A stretch of DNA of 64,000 nt, taken from positions 186,001-250,000 of the forward strand of contig CAJQUW010007059.1 of the NCBI GenBank assembly GCA_907163375.1. The letters are read 5' to 3'. Below are positions 32,801 to 43,569 of the stretch, in pieces. The position numbers were made by a program, and so were the translations under genes. Each line of letters opens with the position of its first letter. Within the stretch, counting starts at the first letter, position 1. The DNA is from Prostheceraeus crozeri. Its lineage: Eukaryota > Platyhelminthes > Polycladida > Euryleptidae. Below the pieces are notes generated by a model. That model worked only from the letters and a program-made list of their open reading frames with translations. It was not told the origin of the DNA and did not search any database.

Positions 32801-33523
32801 AACAGAACGCTCAGTCTCAGAGAGCAGGCTACAGTGAATAGCATTTAATAGTGAATAATATGTAATAACTTTGGATTGAATAATTATCATTCTATAGTGA
32901 ACAATATTGTCAAAATAACATTTAACTTTTATGAATATCCCACCAAAACGAAATAACGTGTTTACGTCTCACCTGCATATTCTTCGACTTTGATATTAAT
33001 TGCAGCAATTTTAGAAAATTGCAAATACATCTTTTATAGCATGGCAGTAACAAGTGGGATTGACAAAACATTGAATAACCCATGAATCAGTAAGATAACA
33101 TTTTCAATAGATTAGTAATAGGCCAAAATCTTTCCAACAGCGGTATCAATAGCTTTAGATATCTGATGAAAAGGTCGAATGTTTGAATTATTGCTCAAGA
33201 TGGTGTCCACTCGTCTGTGTATCAAAGTATCAAGTTGAGACTTTCCCTTTTAACGTAATTCTTTATATTTTTCCCGAAAGTCTTCTGCTTTCCTGCATGG
33301 GTTACATGATTTTTACGGGACAAGTGTCACGTTATTTACGTAATTGCTCACATTTACACTATGTTGTAGTTATTCAAGTCAGAAGTCAGAAGATGCTATA
33401 ACATACATGATCTGAGAGTCTGCATGGAAAAACTGTTTAATAAGCATTTTAGCCATTTGTTGAAGTTCTGGCTGTTCTCCAGCAGACAATTATTAACACG
33501 ATGTAATTTGATATGAAGCTTTT

Positions 33524-33699
33524 ACGTCACTACTCCCCATACTTGGGGCTTGGACGGTGCTGACATAGACTCATGGAGTGTTGTAGTACTTTTAGTCCGG
33601 ATGCCCTTCCTGCCGACTTCCAATGACACCTTCGGGGCTCGACCTCTGGACCAAAAGATCGCTACGCCAAGTACTTAACCACTGTGCCACGGAGACCAC
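33524..33699 (-). mobile_element. tRNA-derived SINE, copy 1
   Basis: Read on the minus strand it starts 'ggtctccgtggcacagtgg' (A-box-like) with 'gaggtcgagcccc' (B box). A body with 'caggaagggcatccgg', a motif often seen in RTE-linked SINE/LINE 3' parts, follows, and it ends 'ggggagtagtgacgt'. It is highly similar to 42248-42430. It sits inside a Penelope-like RT copy. Confidence 0.82.
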
Positions 33700-33788
33700 T
33701 ATGAGTTCTATGCAAAAGATCTATGTATAAGTTCTCTGCTCATATGGTAAATTTGGTCAGTTCTTTTTCAAGTAGTAAATTATTGTGT

Positions 33789-33881
33789 CACGCATTTTGG
33801 GCGTGGGTCCGCCTACTGCTGATCTAGGATGTTGAAGGATCCGAAAGGAGACGCAGGAGTCAGTCATCTTGCTGATGAGCC
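33789..33881 (+). ncRNA. Structured 3' UTR of the Penelope-like RT element, second copy
   Basis: Hairpin CACGC/GCGTG (33789-33793 with 33801-33805) occupies the place of CCGCC/GGCGG in the other copy. Three of five pairs are replaced by different pairs. GGGTCC (33805-33810) can pair with GGATCC (33837-33842), with one G-U in place of G-C. The second pseudoknot stem is reduced to about 4 bp (ACTG 33815-33818 with CAGT 33861-33864). CTGATGA is kept at 33871-33877. Confidence 0.55.
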
Positions 33882-33963
33882 CGTGTCTTTTACAAGTATT
33901 ATTTCATTGTCAAGTGAACTTTTAGAGTAACCTTCCGCTTTTGTCAGAGTGAACGCAACAATG

Positions 33964-33979
33964 AGTCATTTTCAGGACT
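33964..33979 (+). ncRNA. Histone-type stem-loop, second copy
   Basis: AGTCAT/AGGACT around TTTC, followed by ACT. Compared with the first copy, the third pair has changed from C-G to T-A on both sides, the second G-C pair and the loop are unchanged, and one inner pair (A with G) is lost. It sits at the same place relative to the shared 'gtgaacgc' upstream. Confidence 0.5.
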
Positions 33980-34024
33980 ACTGAAAGTTATTTTCTATGT
34001 GTAAATAATTGTTAAATATTTCGT

Positions 34025-35390
34025 CGCACGTAATCGGACATGAGCTACATTGTCACTCACAATGCACAGCATTGGCTGGATTACCTCTATCTAAAGCTCA
34101 ATTCAAATTATATATATATATAACTTACATGGATATGATTCATTTAGTAGGGAGATGCCTGAAATAAATATTGGATAAAGACTTAAATATACAAAATTAA
34201 GAAATTAGGTTAGCAGTCAACTACGAGCAATGCCGGAATTCCAGCAAAAACAGAAAAATCTCACATTTTGATTTAACTTGGCTTGAATTATCACGTATGT
34301 TCCCATTGATACTATTGAAACTATGTGCCCCATTGATGCACGTTTTGTTAAAAGGCTTCATAAATGAAGTGTTCATACTCACCAATGAAAATAGCGCTTA
34401 TTATACAGGTCTATTCCTTTTTCAACTGCGGATACATCTCAATAATATATAATTATAAATAACTCTGCCATGGCAACCATTAATTTCAAAATGTCTTAAT
34501 GCCACGAGTTTTTATGATTGACATGGATTTCCCAATTCATTATGCGAATTATTCACTGAGTATCCTACTTTAATAATGATTTGAACATTCTAACCTAGCT
34601 TACGGGAAACAATTCAGATACTATCACAATTCACCGAGACGAGCATGTCACCCAATCGCGATTAGCGCGTCATTCACTTTAATGGCAGACTTGCCTCGCA
34701 GATTAACACAATGACGTAGACGTTTTGAAGCCTCACAAATCGCTCGAGGAGTGACTGGCAACAGCAAAATATCAATGCTTTATTCATGACTTTTTGTTGC
34801 GAGAATTGACAATCAGTATTATACACTTCCGAACTTTGTAGCTGCTAGCATTCTCATAACGACGACTGTGGTCAAAATGTAGCAGTGCATGAAGAAACTG
34901 CTCAGCATAGTACACTTAAAACTGAGCTCAGGTGCGACCCGCAAATTCCGATAGTAGTCATTCATGCTCATAGCATAATCCAATCATAACTCAGTTGGGG
35001 TATGATGATGATTGTGCGATAATCCATTCCGAGAATTCATCAATTCCTTTGTTATTAATGATTACTTCCTTGTTGAGTGCTACGTGTTTTGGACCAAACC
35101 ATTTTCAGATTTAGGTTAGAAAGTGAATATTTCCGAGAACTCCGGTCAAACTAATTTCCAGATGCAAAAATAGTACGTCATTTAACATCGTAAGAGAATT
35201 AATACAATTATTTGATTTCTTTGTTAAGCTTGAATAGGCCTAATTTAGAATAAACACGAATGGCCTTTGGGATGGGCCCCATAAATCGGTGATTCCCAAT
35301 CGACCGAAAAATTGTCCTGTTATTCTTCAGCTACTTTTCAAATTTTTGAGGTTAAATCACAAGGAGTGCATTATTTTTTTCTTTCTTTCA
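34025..35390. other. Intron stretch, nothing recognised
   Basis: AT-rich with a short TA run at 34110-34122. No coding or repeat structure was seen. Confidence 0.4.
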
Positions 35391-35399
35391 ATAACGGTA

Positions 35400-35580
35400 T
35401 TATATATCGTTCAAGAAATTTTCAATATCAGACCGAATATCAATGCATAAAACATATTACTTGTAACGTGTATTGCTGTGTGATCGGTGAGACTAATGGA
35501 TCTCATTTTAAAGATATTCACCACAAATACTAAAGTCAATCTTAGGAACCGTCCAACTCACACGATTGTCGCAAAATTCA
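35400..35580 (+). pseudogene. Possible GIY-YIG endonuclease remnant (Penelope-like)
   Basis: CIKHITCNVYCCVIGETN (about 35450-35505) resembles the 'YK.TC..C...YIGET.R' core of Penelope-type endonucleases, followed by HFKDIHHKY in place of 'F..RI.EH'. Only about 60 residues can be read and the match is weak outside the core. Confidence 0.35.
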
Positions 35581-35799
35581 ATATATGAGTTAATGAAGAT
35601 ATCTAAGGTCCTCTTCTACATGCAAACCAAATTCCATTTGAATAGCACTTCAAGTTCAAGACACGACAGTATAAATGTAATCATGCGTGCACTTATCGAT
35701 TTCAACAGGAAAATTATAATGTCACGCGACCTTTCAAGTGAATTGAAACATATAGGGAAAACCTACGCAGACATGCACTGTTAATCGACATCATGCTCA

Positions 35800-38263
35800 G
35801 ATAGCATCGTCATTTGCCCGTATCATTAGTATCGTGACGATCATTTAAGTTCAACGGTCCTCAGACTTTGATATTTGGGTGAATTTTTTGAAGCATTTAT
35901 CTTAATAAGCCTTTAACAACATTTTCAGCAGTTTAATAACAATGATCACATGGATTATTTACATGAATTAGTTTCACAGGATTTAAGCTAGGGTATGAGC
36001 ATGCATGTAAATTAAATGCAGATTGACACACTAAGTAAGCTGCTGAAAGTGACTGCTTGACGTCATTGGGATCGCGAGATTTCCATGGGTCAATCATTGA
36101 TACATCACCGTGGGATGAATGGGCTTCATAATCAACGATTGGCTATTTCACTAGGCCTAGTGCAATAATGTGTCACTGAATTCGAATCAGAGCTGGAAGG
36201 GGCCTTAAAGGGATTCATTCACTCCTGAATTTTTCGACAACTCTCTGACCGGCCGGATCCGTGTCATTTAGCACACGGGCAGAGATGTAAATCTGAAGTT
36301 TTATTTTATCAAATGAATTAGGTGATCGGCTGACTTCTACGAATCAATGCTCGTGATGGCATATTAGTAGTGTTATTGAGGAATGTGAAGACATAAAGTT
36401 GTCATGGCAATTAAGTGCCTATAATAACACTAAATGAAAGTGATGTATTAAAAAGCATGCAGGCACGATAATTCATCGCTCTTATCGAATTTAATCCGCT
36501 GACTTCGTCTATGCGCTCATCATAGGGAAACATGTTAGAATTTTACCAGCACACACGGCCCACAAGGCTTGTCGATGAGAGATTTCCCATAATTTCTATT
36601 ACAGGATGCATTACCTTTCCCTCAGCTCTTTCTTCTCTTGAACATATAGGAATTACTTGAATCAGCCATTATTTTCATAGCTTACAACTACTGCATCAAC
36701 TAACACAAAATAATCATTTTCCTTACGGATAGTCATGTGTGTAAAACGATAAATTTCTTTAACCCATGCCAAGAATGCCATCCAAGGCCCGATCAGTTGA
36801 CCCTGTGTCAGAGTCAGCCTGGGACAGATCCAAGCCTGAAATGCCGGTTTGGTTCAAGCTCTGTTGCCATCTAGATGACTATTGACTACTGAAAGCTACT
36901 AGACATATTCATTGTTTTGTGTCAACGATTAACAATTGTGATCACCGGTAATCTACATTAATAAAAGCATTCATGAGAGAAACTGTTATTATTTGACTTT
37001 TGATGAAATTTTGAAGATTCTATTCCTGCATCCAATGCTATAGTTAATATTAGTATCAATAATTAAGTTAAATTAATTATTAACTTAATAAATTAACTTA
37101 CTAGTTTATTATATAAATTAAAAAAGATGACATCAAAAATTTCATCTTCGATTCTATCAACTAGTCGCTTAACTTCTCATCCAGCTCTCTGTTCTTTTCA
37201 AACCCCTAAGTTTCATTGCAACTATTCGAAAAAAGTAATGGAAAATTTTAATTTAATCTTCAAATTTAGAGGCAACTTTAAATTTCAAATTCAGCTCCTC
37301 GACTAGCAAACAAACCAAAAAACCATGCACATATGCCACAATTTGTTCCAATTCGTGATCATCTCTATTCAATTGAGACACATCAGTTTCATTCACATTA
37401 ATTCAATCATTCAACCGCTGTTTCCAATCCCATGACATCATAGAAATCACGCTAATTTCTAATTAATGAAGAATTAAGAATAAAACTTATAACTATCACG
37501 AAGTATTTAAAATTTTGCCTTAGTCATGCATTATCCGTGTCGAATTTAGGAAATAGCAAACATATAATAGCGCCATCATGGTGTAAATATTCTCTTTCTT
37601 CCGGTCACATGTCCTATGAAACATACGTGTTTCATAACCTGCGATTTCCCACAATTGACAATCTCAAGTTCGTATCTGCATGATCCTCTCCTGTCCCACA
37701 TGATGTACACGTATTATGATCTTGATTATTTATCTTATTTATAATCTTTATTATCTTATTTTTGCACACAATCTGTATGTGATAATGAAGTTCTACATCA
37801 CTCAACAGAATCATGTTAAGGAAACAACGGTAATTGGTCCTTCCAAAAATTAAAGAAGCATTACACAATTAAATGGAATGATCATTCCGTATATCGACGA
37901 AGACACGTCTCTGCTGGTTATGAATTGTAGGCTACGTACCGATTCTCCCAGTGCGAAATTGGCAGTAGTCATGCTTATTTGCTGGATTACATTTTTAGTG
38001 GAAATAATAATTTTTGTAGTGGTGTACCAGTCTTTTCTAGCAACTTGACATTTCATCAGTATTTTGTCCTATCAGCTGTCAGAAATTGTGACATGGCAAT
38101 TCCAAAATAATGCCGCGAATGTCAAATGCATGTGTAATGTATGTGGTCAGCACTATAGTCTGTAACAACAGAATGAGAGCGAACACTAAGGTTAAAGGAC
38201 TGTATCTACCATGTTTTACTAAGTTCGTAAATCATTAAAACATTAGAGATAGCCCAGGAAATA
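35800..38263. other. Intron stretch; 36.0-36.6 kb has mixed-composition sequence
   Basis: No gene or repeat was found. Positions 36000-36620 have higher complexity than the rest of the intron and contain several short sites of the kind seen in animal enhancers ('tgacgtca', 'caattaagtg', 'ttatcg', 'taatcc'). A conserved regulatory element is possible but cannot be shown from one sequence. Confidence 0.25.
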
Positions 38264-38430
38264 CACTTAGCACAATTGAAAACGCACCACCTGTCAAATC
38301 CGTCAAATTGATCGCTATACACGATTGATAAAGAATGGAGGACGCATTCTAACCGACCTAGATATCTGTGCTACGGCCCGACGGCGGTCAGGGGTATAAT
38401 GACATGATTGACAGCTAATGTAAATGAATA

Positions 38431-38534
38431 GGACAAACTTTTAGTGATTAAGAAAAGAAATTATAAAACATAACATGTAAAATTAAAAGGACAAACTTTT
38501 AGTGATTAAGAAAAGTAATTATTAAACATAACAT
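38431..38534. repeat. 58-bp tandem duplication inside the Tc1 element
   Basis: 'ggacaaacttttagtgatta' starts at 38431 and again at 38489, period 58, about 1.8 copies, few differences. It lies between the transposase stop and the left terminal repeat. Confidence 0.8.
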
Positions 38535-38549
38535 CTATACTTGTACAAG

Positions 38550-39614
38550 TTAATAGCGGGTATAACCTCCGCGAGCAGTCAATAAAGCACTGATTCGTCG
38601 CGGCATTCTGAGGACGAGCCGTCTCAGAAAATTTTGAGGAATTTGTTGCCAAACTGCAACCACTGTCTCTTGTAATTCACGCAGTGTTTGCGGAGGCGGG
38701 TCCCGCTGCTGAACTTGGCGCTTCAGATAATCCCACACGTGCTCGATCGGGTTCATGTCCGGCGACCTTGATGGCCAGCGAAGAGTCCGTATCCCTAAGT
38801 TTTCCTTCAGCTGCGTCACATTGTATGCACGATGCGAAGGTGCGTTATCATCTTGCAGGATCCAGTTGGCCACGTCTCCGAATGTTCGAGTCGCAAATGG
38901 CAGAAGATGCGTTTGCAGCAGTTCAGCATAACGCTCACCAGTCACGTTCGTGTTGAGCACTACCAACTCGGTCTTGCCCGTCAGGGTGATGCCTGCCCAC
39001 ACGTGAACGGATGGCCCCTGTTGCTGATGAGTAGGCTGGACGTGTTGCTGCAGCATCTCTTGGCGTGGCACACGCCAAACACGAATGCGACCATCATTGC
39101 GGAACAGACGAAACAGACTTTCGTCAGTGAAGATGATACATCTCCATTGTGGTAGTCTCCAGTGAACTCGTTGCATCGCCCACAGCTCTCTTCGTGCCAC
39201 ATGCGCAGGTGTTAATCTGGGCCATTTGCGCATCTTCCTTGAGCGAAGTCCTTGCTCTCGAAGCCGATTTCTTATGGTGCCCGAGCTCAGGATGTTGCCT
39301 CTGCGACTTCTTTCGCCCCACATCAGTCGTAGCAGAGTTGCGGGGAGTGTGGGATTGCCTCGCACCATTCTGAGCAATCGCCGGTCAGCTCTGGCAGTTG
39401 TGTGACGAACTGCACCAACGCCAGCATGTGCCACGGTACCATTTGCTCTCGCTTTCTTGAGAAGTCGGGCAATCGTCGTATGCGAACGACCGAAATCTCG
39501 TCCGACTGCCCGAAGGGACATTCCAGCGTCAAGCATGCCAATAGCACGCCATCTTTCGGCATCAGACATTTGACGCACCATCTTAAGATTTTTCACAAAA
39601 CCGTCATTTCCCAT
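38550..39614 (-). CDS. Tc1-type transposase (DD34E)
   Basis: 354 residues, the normal size for Tc1 transposases (about 340-350). The N-terminal half has a paired helix-turn-helix for binding the terminal repeats: WRAIGMLDAGMSLRAVGRDF and HTTIARLLKKARANG, then a second HTH ending SGTIRNRLREQGLRSRK. The catalytic domain has IIFTDESLF (first Asp), NWILQDDNAPSHRAYN (second Asp) and RSPDMNPIEHVWDYL (Glu). The second Asp and the Glu are separated by 34 residues (DD34E). No stop or frameshift was seen, so this copy could encode an active enzyme. Start ATG at 39612-39614; the coding region ends at 38550, leaving about 285 bp to the left end. Confidence 0.95.
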   Translation of the reverse strand: MGNDGFVKNLKMVRQMSDAERWRAIGMLDAGMSLRAVGRDFGRSHTTIARLLKKARANGTVAHAGVGAVRHTTARADRRLLRMVRGNPTLPATLLRLMWGERSRRGNILSSGTIRNRLREQGLRSRKMRKWPRLTPAHVARRELWAMQRVHWRLPQWRCIIFTDESLFRLFRNDGRIRVWRVPRQEMLQQHVQPTHQQQGPSVHVWAGITLTGKTELVVLNTNVTGERYAELLQTHLLPFATRTFGDVANWILQDDNAPSHRAYNVTQLKENLGIRTLRWPSRSPDMNPIEHVWDYLKRQVQQRDPPPQTLRELQETVVAVWQQIPQNFLRRLVLRMPRRISALLTARGGYTRY

Positions 39615-39870
39615 AATAAGTTGTTAATTTTATACTTCATGATCGAAGTTCAATTTGAACACATGCTTGCTAAGTAATTCGGTAATAATAATGCTTGCTT
39701 CAGTAATTCAGTCTGAACAATTACGCAATCCCACCACCAGACCGCCGTCGTGCAGATATCTATGTCAATTAGCGTGCGTCCTTCATTCCATATTCAATCG
39801 AAGCGATTTACTTCGAATTGCTGGATTTGACAGGTGGTGCGTTTTCAATTGTGCTAAGTGTATATATATA

Positions 39871-40618
39871 GTCCAGGAGCTAGCGTGAAGTTGTGCAGGG
39901 AACGAGGTAGCACACAAACCTTTCACATAGCATAGTATACCTCTACCCTACTGCAAAACTTCGTGTCTGCCGGATCAGATCATCTGCTTTTCAGAAATAG
40001 AGAGGATAACAAAATCCTATGTGTTTCCAATGGCAAAATTGTGACATCTAAGGTGCTGACTCCATTTTTTCGAGTTTATTTACTCATAAAATATATGCAA
40101 ATTGGTATTTTGTTGAAATGGCTATTATAGAAATCATCTACAGATCGTGCATGATCTTCCGAATGAGCTATCATTCAATGACAGAGGATGAAGAAATGTG
40201 TGAAAACAGATACTTTTCGTTGGTGTAACTGCAAATTTCAGCATAGAAATTTCATGAAAATGATTGATATACTCTAGCAAATAGTGTCTGTTTGCACACA
40301 TTACTCCATCCTCTGTCACTGAATGACAGCTCATTCGAAAGATGAACTATAGATGATTTCTAGAATAACCATTTCGACAAGATGCCAATTTGTATATATT
40401 TTATGAGTAAAAAACTCGAAAAAATGGAGTCAACACCTTAAATGTCACAATTTTACCACTGGAAATACATAGGATTGTGTTATCCTCTCTATTTCTGAAA
40501 AGCAAATGATCTGATCCGGCAGACGCGAAGTTTTGCAGTAGGTTAGAGGTGTACTATGCTATGTGAAAGTTTTATGTACTACCTCGTTCCCTGCACAACT
40601 TCGCGCTAGCTTCCGGAC
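39871..40618. mobile_element. Foldback MITE with ~320-bp arms
   Basis: 748 bp. The ends read GTCCAGGAGCTAGCG (left) and, inverted, GTCCGGAAGCTAGCG (right), flanked by TA on both sides (39869-39870, 40619-40620). Arms of about 320 bp are inverted copies, roughly 90% by eye: 'aggtagcacac'/'gtactacct', 'cggatcagatcat', 'atggagtc', 'catcctctgtcat'. A spacer of about 110 bp lies between. There is no coding capacity. The TA duplication suggests mobilisation by a Tc1/mariner-type transposase, but the ends differ from the adjacent Tc1 element. Confidence 0.85.
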
Positions 40619-40620
40619 TA

Positions 40621-42219
40621 ATATGAATAACTGACACGAAAACATGCATTCGGCTAATTAGCACTAGGGTGAAACCCTCTTGACATCGAATTCCAAGAGG
40701 GAATAGTTTCAGGGCTTGTCTCATTATTTCTGATATCTTGCTTCGATGCATTCATTGTTCTTTATTAGTTCTTGTGAATCAGACTTTTGTAACTGACTAG
40801 ATATCGAACGACCAAAACTCAAAATATGCATGCATTACAATGGCGATTTATGAAAGCGTTTAAGGCATCATGAATTTTTAGAATACAAGCTTATTGCCTT
40901 GATATATTTCCTTAATACCAAGTAAAATGAAAATTTTGAAAATCAATATCCATGAAAGGAAAGGATAATAGAACCGATAGATTGTCTAAAACAGAATTCA
41001 ATGCAAGTTTCTTGCAACTGCTTCGAGAAAATGATTCATTTTATTTCCACATCTTGCAATAGTCACTTGAAACCAAGCAGTGCGCAGAAATTTACATAAT
41101 CCACTGAATAATTGGAAAATAACAGTTGGGTGAAAATGATCTTTGCACACAAGCAGTACATGTCACTTGAAAACAAAGTTGATACTCGCTCGAGAATTAC
41201 GTTGAGCATATACATTAATCGCATACTCCTTTATATTATCTGATATCCACATGTGCTCAACTGCTTAGCTACTCCGTGCTGTACGTTCCATGCTGACTTT
41301 TAAACACCTTGAATTTTTCGTTACAGATAATTCTGCAATTACGTCAACTATTCTTGCTTCGTTTAAAAATTATGAATTAAAAAGCACTTGAAGAGTATTG
41401 CCGAACCGAATGTCGCTCTAATTAATGTAAAAGCAGTTGAAAAATTGGCATTGCTTTTAACTGACATTTCTCGGCATTGTAAACACAGTAGACAAAAATG
41501 ATACGAATGACATGAACTTGTGAATGAAAACAGTACGACAGTAGATCTATGCATTGAGCTGTCAGGTATTTGAAAAAGCATTTTTGAAATGCAAGAAAAG
41601 CAAAAAGCAGTCATAAGTGCTACAAGCTATTGCTCTGCATTTTCGCTCGATTGTTAGCTGTGAACTGTTAAAAAAGAAGCATAAATTTTCTATACAGTTA
41701 AGACAATAAGAAGCTCTGCTTCGCAATGAGCTGACAATTTTGACAGGTTTCCTAGTAACATATTGCACTTATACTTCAGTCTTGCTACTTATACGACGAA
41801 CGACGAAATCGTAGGACATAGAAATGATACCGAAAGAACTAGCAACTTCCATAACTACAATGACTTGAATAGACTACGCACTAAAAATTGATTACATATT
41901 TCTAATGCAGATATCCAGTGACAGCACAACTCATGGTGCGCATGACATAGGATAACTTTAAGAAAACAACTGATTTTGACCGCTTCGTGATTGCCACATG
42001 GTGCTTTCCAGTCAACCAAACATTGTTGATCTACATTCTCTACACGAAACCCAAATAGATGTTCATTTATCGATCCTCGAAGAATTCCTGGAAGCGGTTG
42101 CTGCTACTACTAGATTATTGTTTTTTCAATATTTTCTTAAAATATGTATGACACATCATGCCAAGATAGGTGCTGACAGAGGAGGCGCAACTATGAGAAA
42201 TTGAGTGAATTTTAGAGTC
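40621..42219. other. Intron stretch, nothing recognised
   Basis: AT-rich. Open frames at 41363-41768 and 41998-42204 resemble nothing known. Confidence 0.45.
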
Positions 42220-42430
42220 TTAGAGTGAGAGAGTGAGTGATGATTTAACGTCACTACTCCCCCATACTGGGGGCTTCGGCGGTGCTGACATAGTCGGACT
42301 TTTAACTGAAGCGTTGCGATCTTCCAGGCCGGATGTCCTTCCTGACGACTTCCATAGACACACTCGGGGCTCGACCTCTGGACCGAAAGGTCGCTAGGCC
42401 AAGCTTTTAACCACTGGGCCACGTAGACCA
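42220..42430 (-). mobile_element. tRNA-derived SINE, copy 2
   Basis: Same family as 33524-33699. On the minus strand the 5' head reads 'ggtctacgtggcccagtgg' with B box 'gaggtcgagcccc', then 'caggaaggacatccgg', then 'ggggagtagtgacgtta'. A 3' tail of 'atcatcactcactctctc' (42220-42247) follows, a short tetranucleotide-like tail. This copy shows the 3' tail better than copy 1. Confidence 0.82.
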
Positions 42431-43561
42431 ATTCAAACAATTCAATGGAAGTTTAGCCTAGATTTTTATATGTAGATCATGTTTTTCCATCCCCTCTTAC
42501 CAACTATTGAAAGTGAGAAAATGAATACGATAACACTTACTATGAGTGCGGCATAAAGGCAATTCAAAAATCGTCTTCAAGTCATAATGCAATTATAAGA
42601 ATTATTACAAATGCAGTCTGTTTCATGGCCACAAAATCAAAATGCAAAATGCAACAATAACGTGTGCATAACAAGTGCATGATTTTGCATGAATTGTTCA
42701 AACGAATATGAAATATTCGGTACTGATAATTTTACATTCTCTAATATCATGATCAACGTGCTTTTCAAATCAGCGCCAGAATTATATATGGAATGTCAAA
42801 TCATGCTAACAATCAGAAAAACGATAGCTTTGATGACAATGTAGTGCTTCTGAACGAATGATAACCAATAGTGCACCGTTGACCAATTGAATGACAAGAA
42901 AACATCCATATTCATTACCATTGACCATCACAATCAACAATTCGTAATATTGATATTAATGATAATGTTCTATAGGATAAGATGATAAGCAAATCAAAGC
43001 AAAATCAGCAACCACAACAGTAAGGAGAGGAGCGGTTTCAGTTAAAAAATAGCAAATACCCAAAAATTGCCTCCTTTGGTCATTTGGTAACCGTACGTCT
43101 AAGAGAAAAAAAATTGAAACAATATTTTAGATAAAACTTGTCTTAATCGGTTAAATGCATTAGGATAATTGACGACAAAATATTGAAAAATGGTCAGAAT
43201 ATTTAGTTTTTTGTATATTTTATCTTCTGCAGAATAGAAATGATAAAATGCTCTGTATTCCTCCAAATTGCAACAACTGCATGTTTGATATAATGTCGAA
43301 GTGAAATCACACAGTTCAAAAATTAAGCTAGCCACGTTGGCGCCTGTCTGTCTTCTTTTCTGAAAGGCGCGTTTGCTAGGCTTCGAGCAGTGAGCTTCTA
43401 TGATTTGAAGAAGTGCTCTCTGTTTGGAGCGAAATTCGATGGAAACGTGTTGTCAAACATCGAACTAAAATATGGCATAATATGCATCCGTCACTATTTT
43501 CTCTTTTTTATCACATTTGACACAAATGCATTTCCTAGAGTGACAAAATCTCATTCGATTA
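42431..43561. other. Intron stretch, nothing recognised
   Basis: AT-rich. A 60-codon frame at 43390-43572 resembles nothing known. Confidence 0.4.
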
Positions 43562-43569
43562 ATAATAAT

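Larger units (their letters stand above)
33180..34020 (+). mobile_element. Penelope-like RT element, 3' end copy with nested SINE
   Basis: The left part encodes VETFPFNVILYIFPESLL and QVSRYLRNCSHLHYVVV, matching the thumb of the RT at 20.8-22.4 kb. Then comes a SINE (33524-33699), then the same 3' region as that copy: hairpin, GGGTCCGCC, CTGATGA box (33871-33877) and stem-loop (33964-33979). The SINE therefore inserted just past the coding end. It is 5'-truncated and has several breaks. Confidence 0.8.
38264..39860 (-). mobile_element. Tc1-type DNA transposon, apparently complete
   Basis: 1597 bp. Both ends read inward CACTTAGCACAATTGAAAAC and stay identical for 37 bp or more, with weaker similarity continuing inward to about 150 bp. 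TA flanks both ends (38262-38263 and 39861-39862), the Tc1/mariner target duplication. It carries one uninterrupted 354-codon transposase gene (38550-39614). The right end is 10 bp from a foldback MITE, the two sharing a (TA)5 tract. GC content is well above that of the intron. Confidence 0.93.

Noticed and set aside
38684-39677. Plus-strand and other-frame ORFs across the Tc1 gene
   Set aside because: Shadows of the 354-codon transposase frame.
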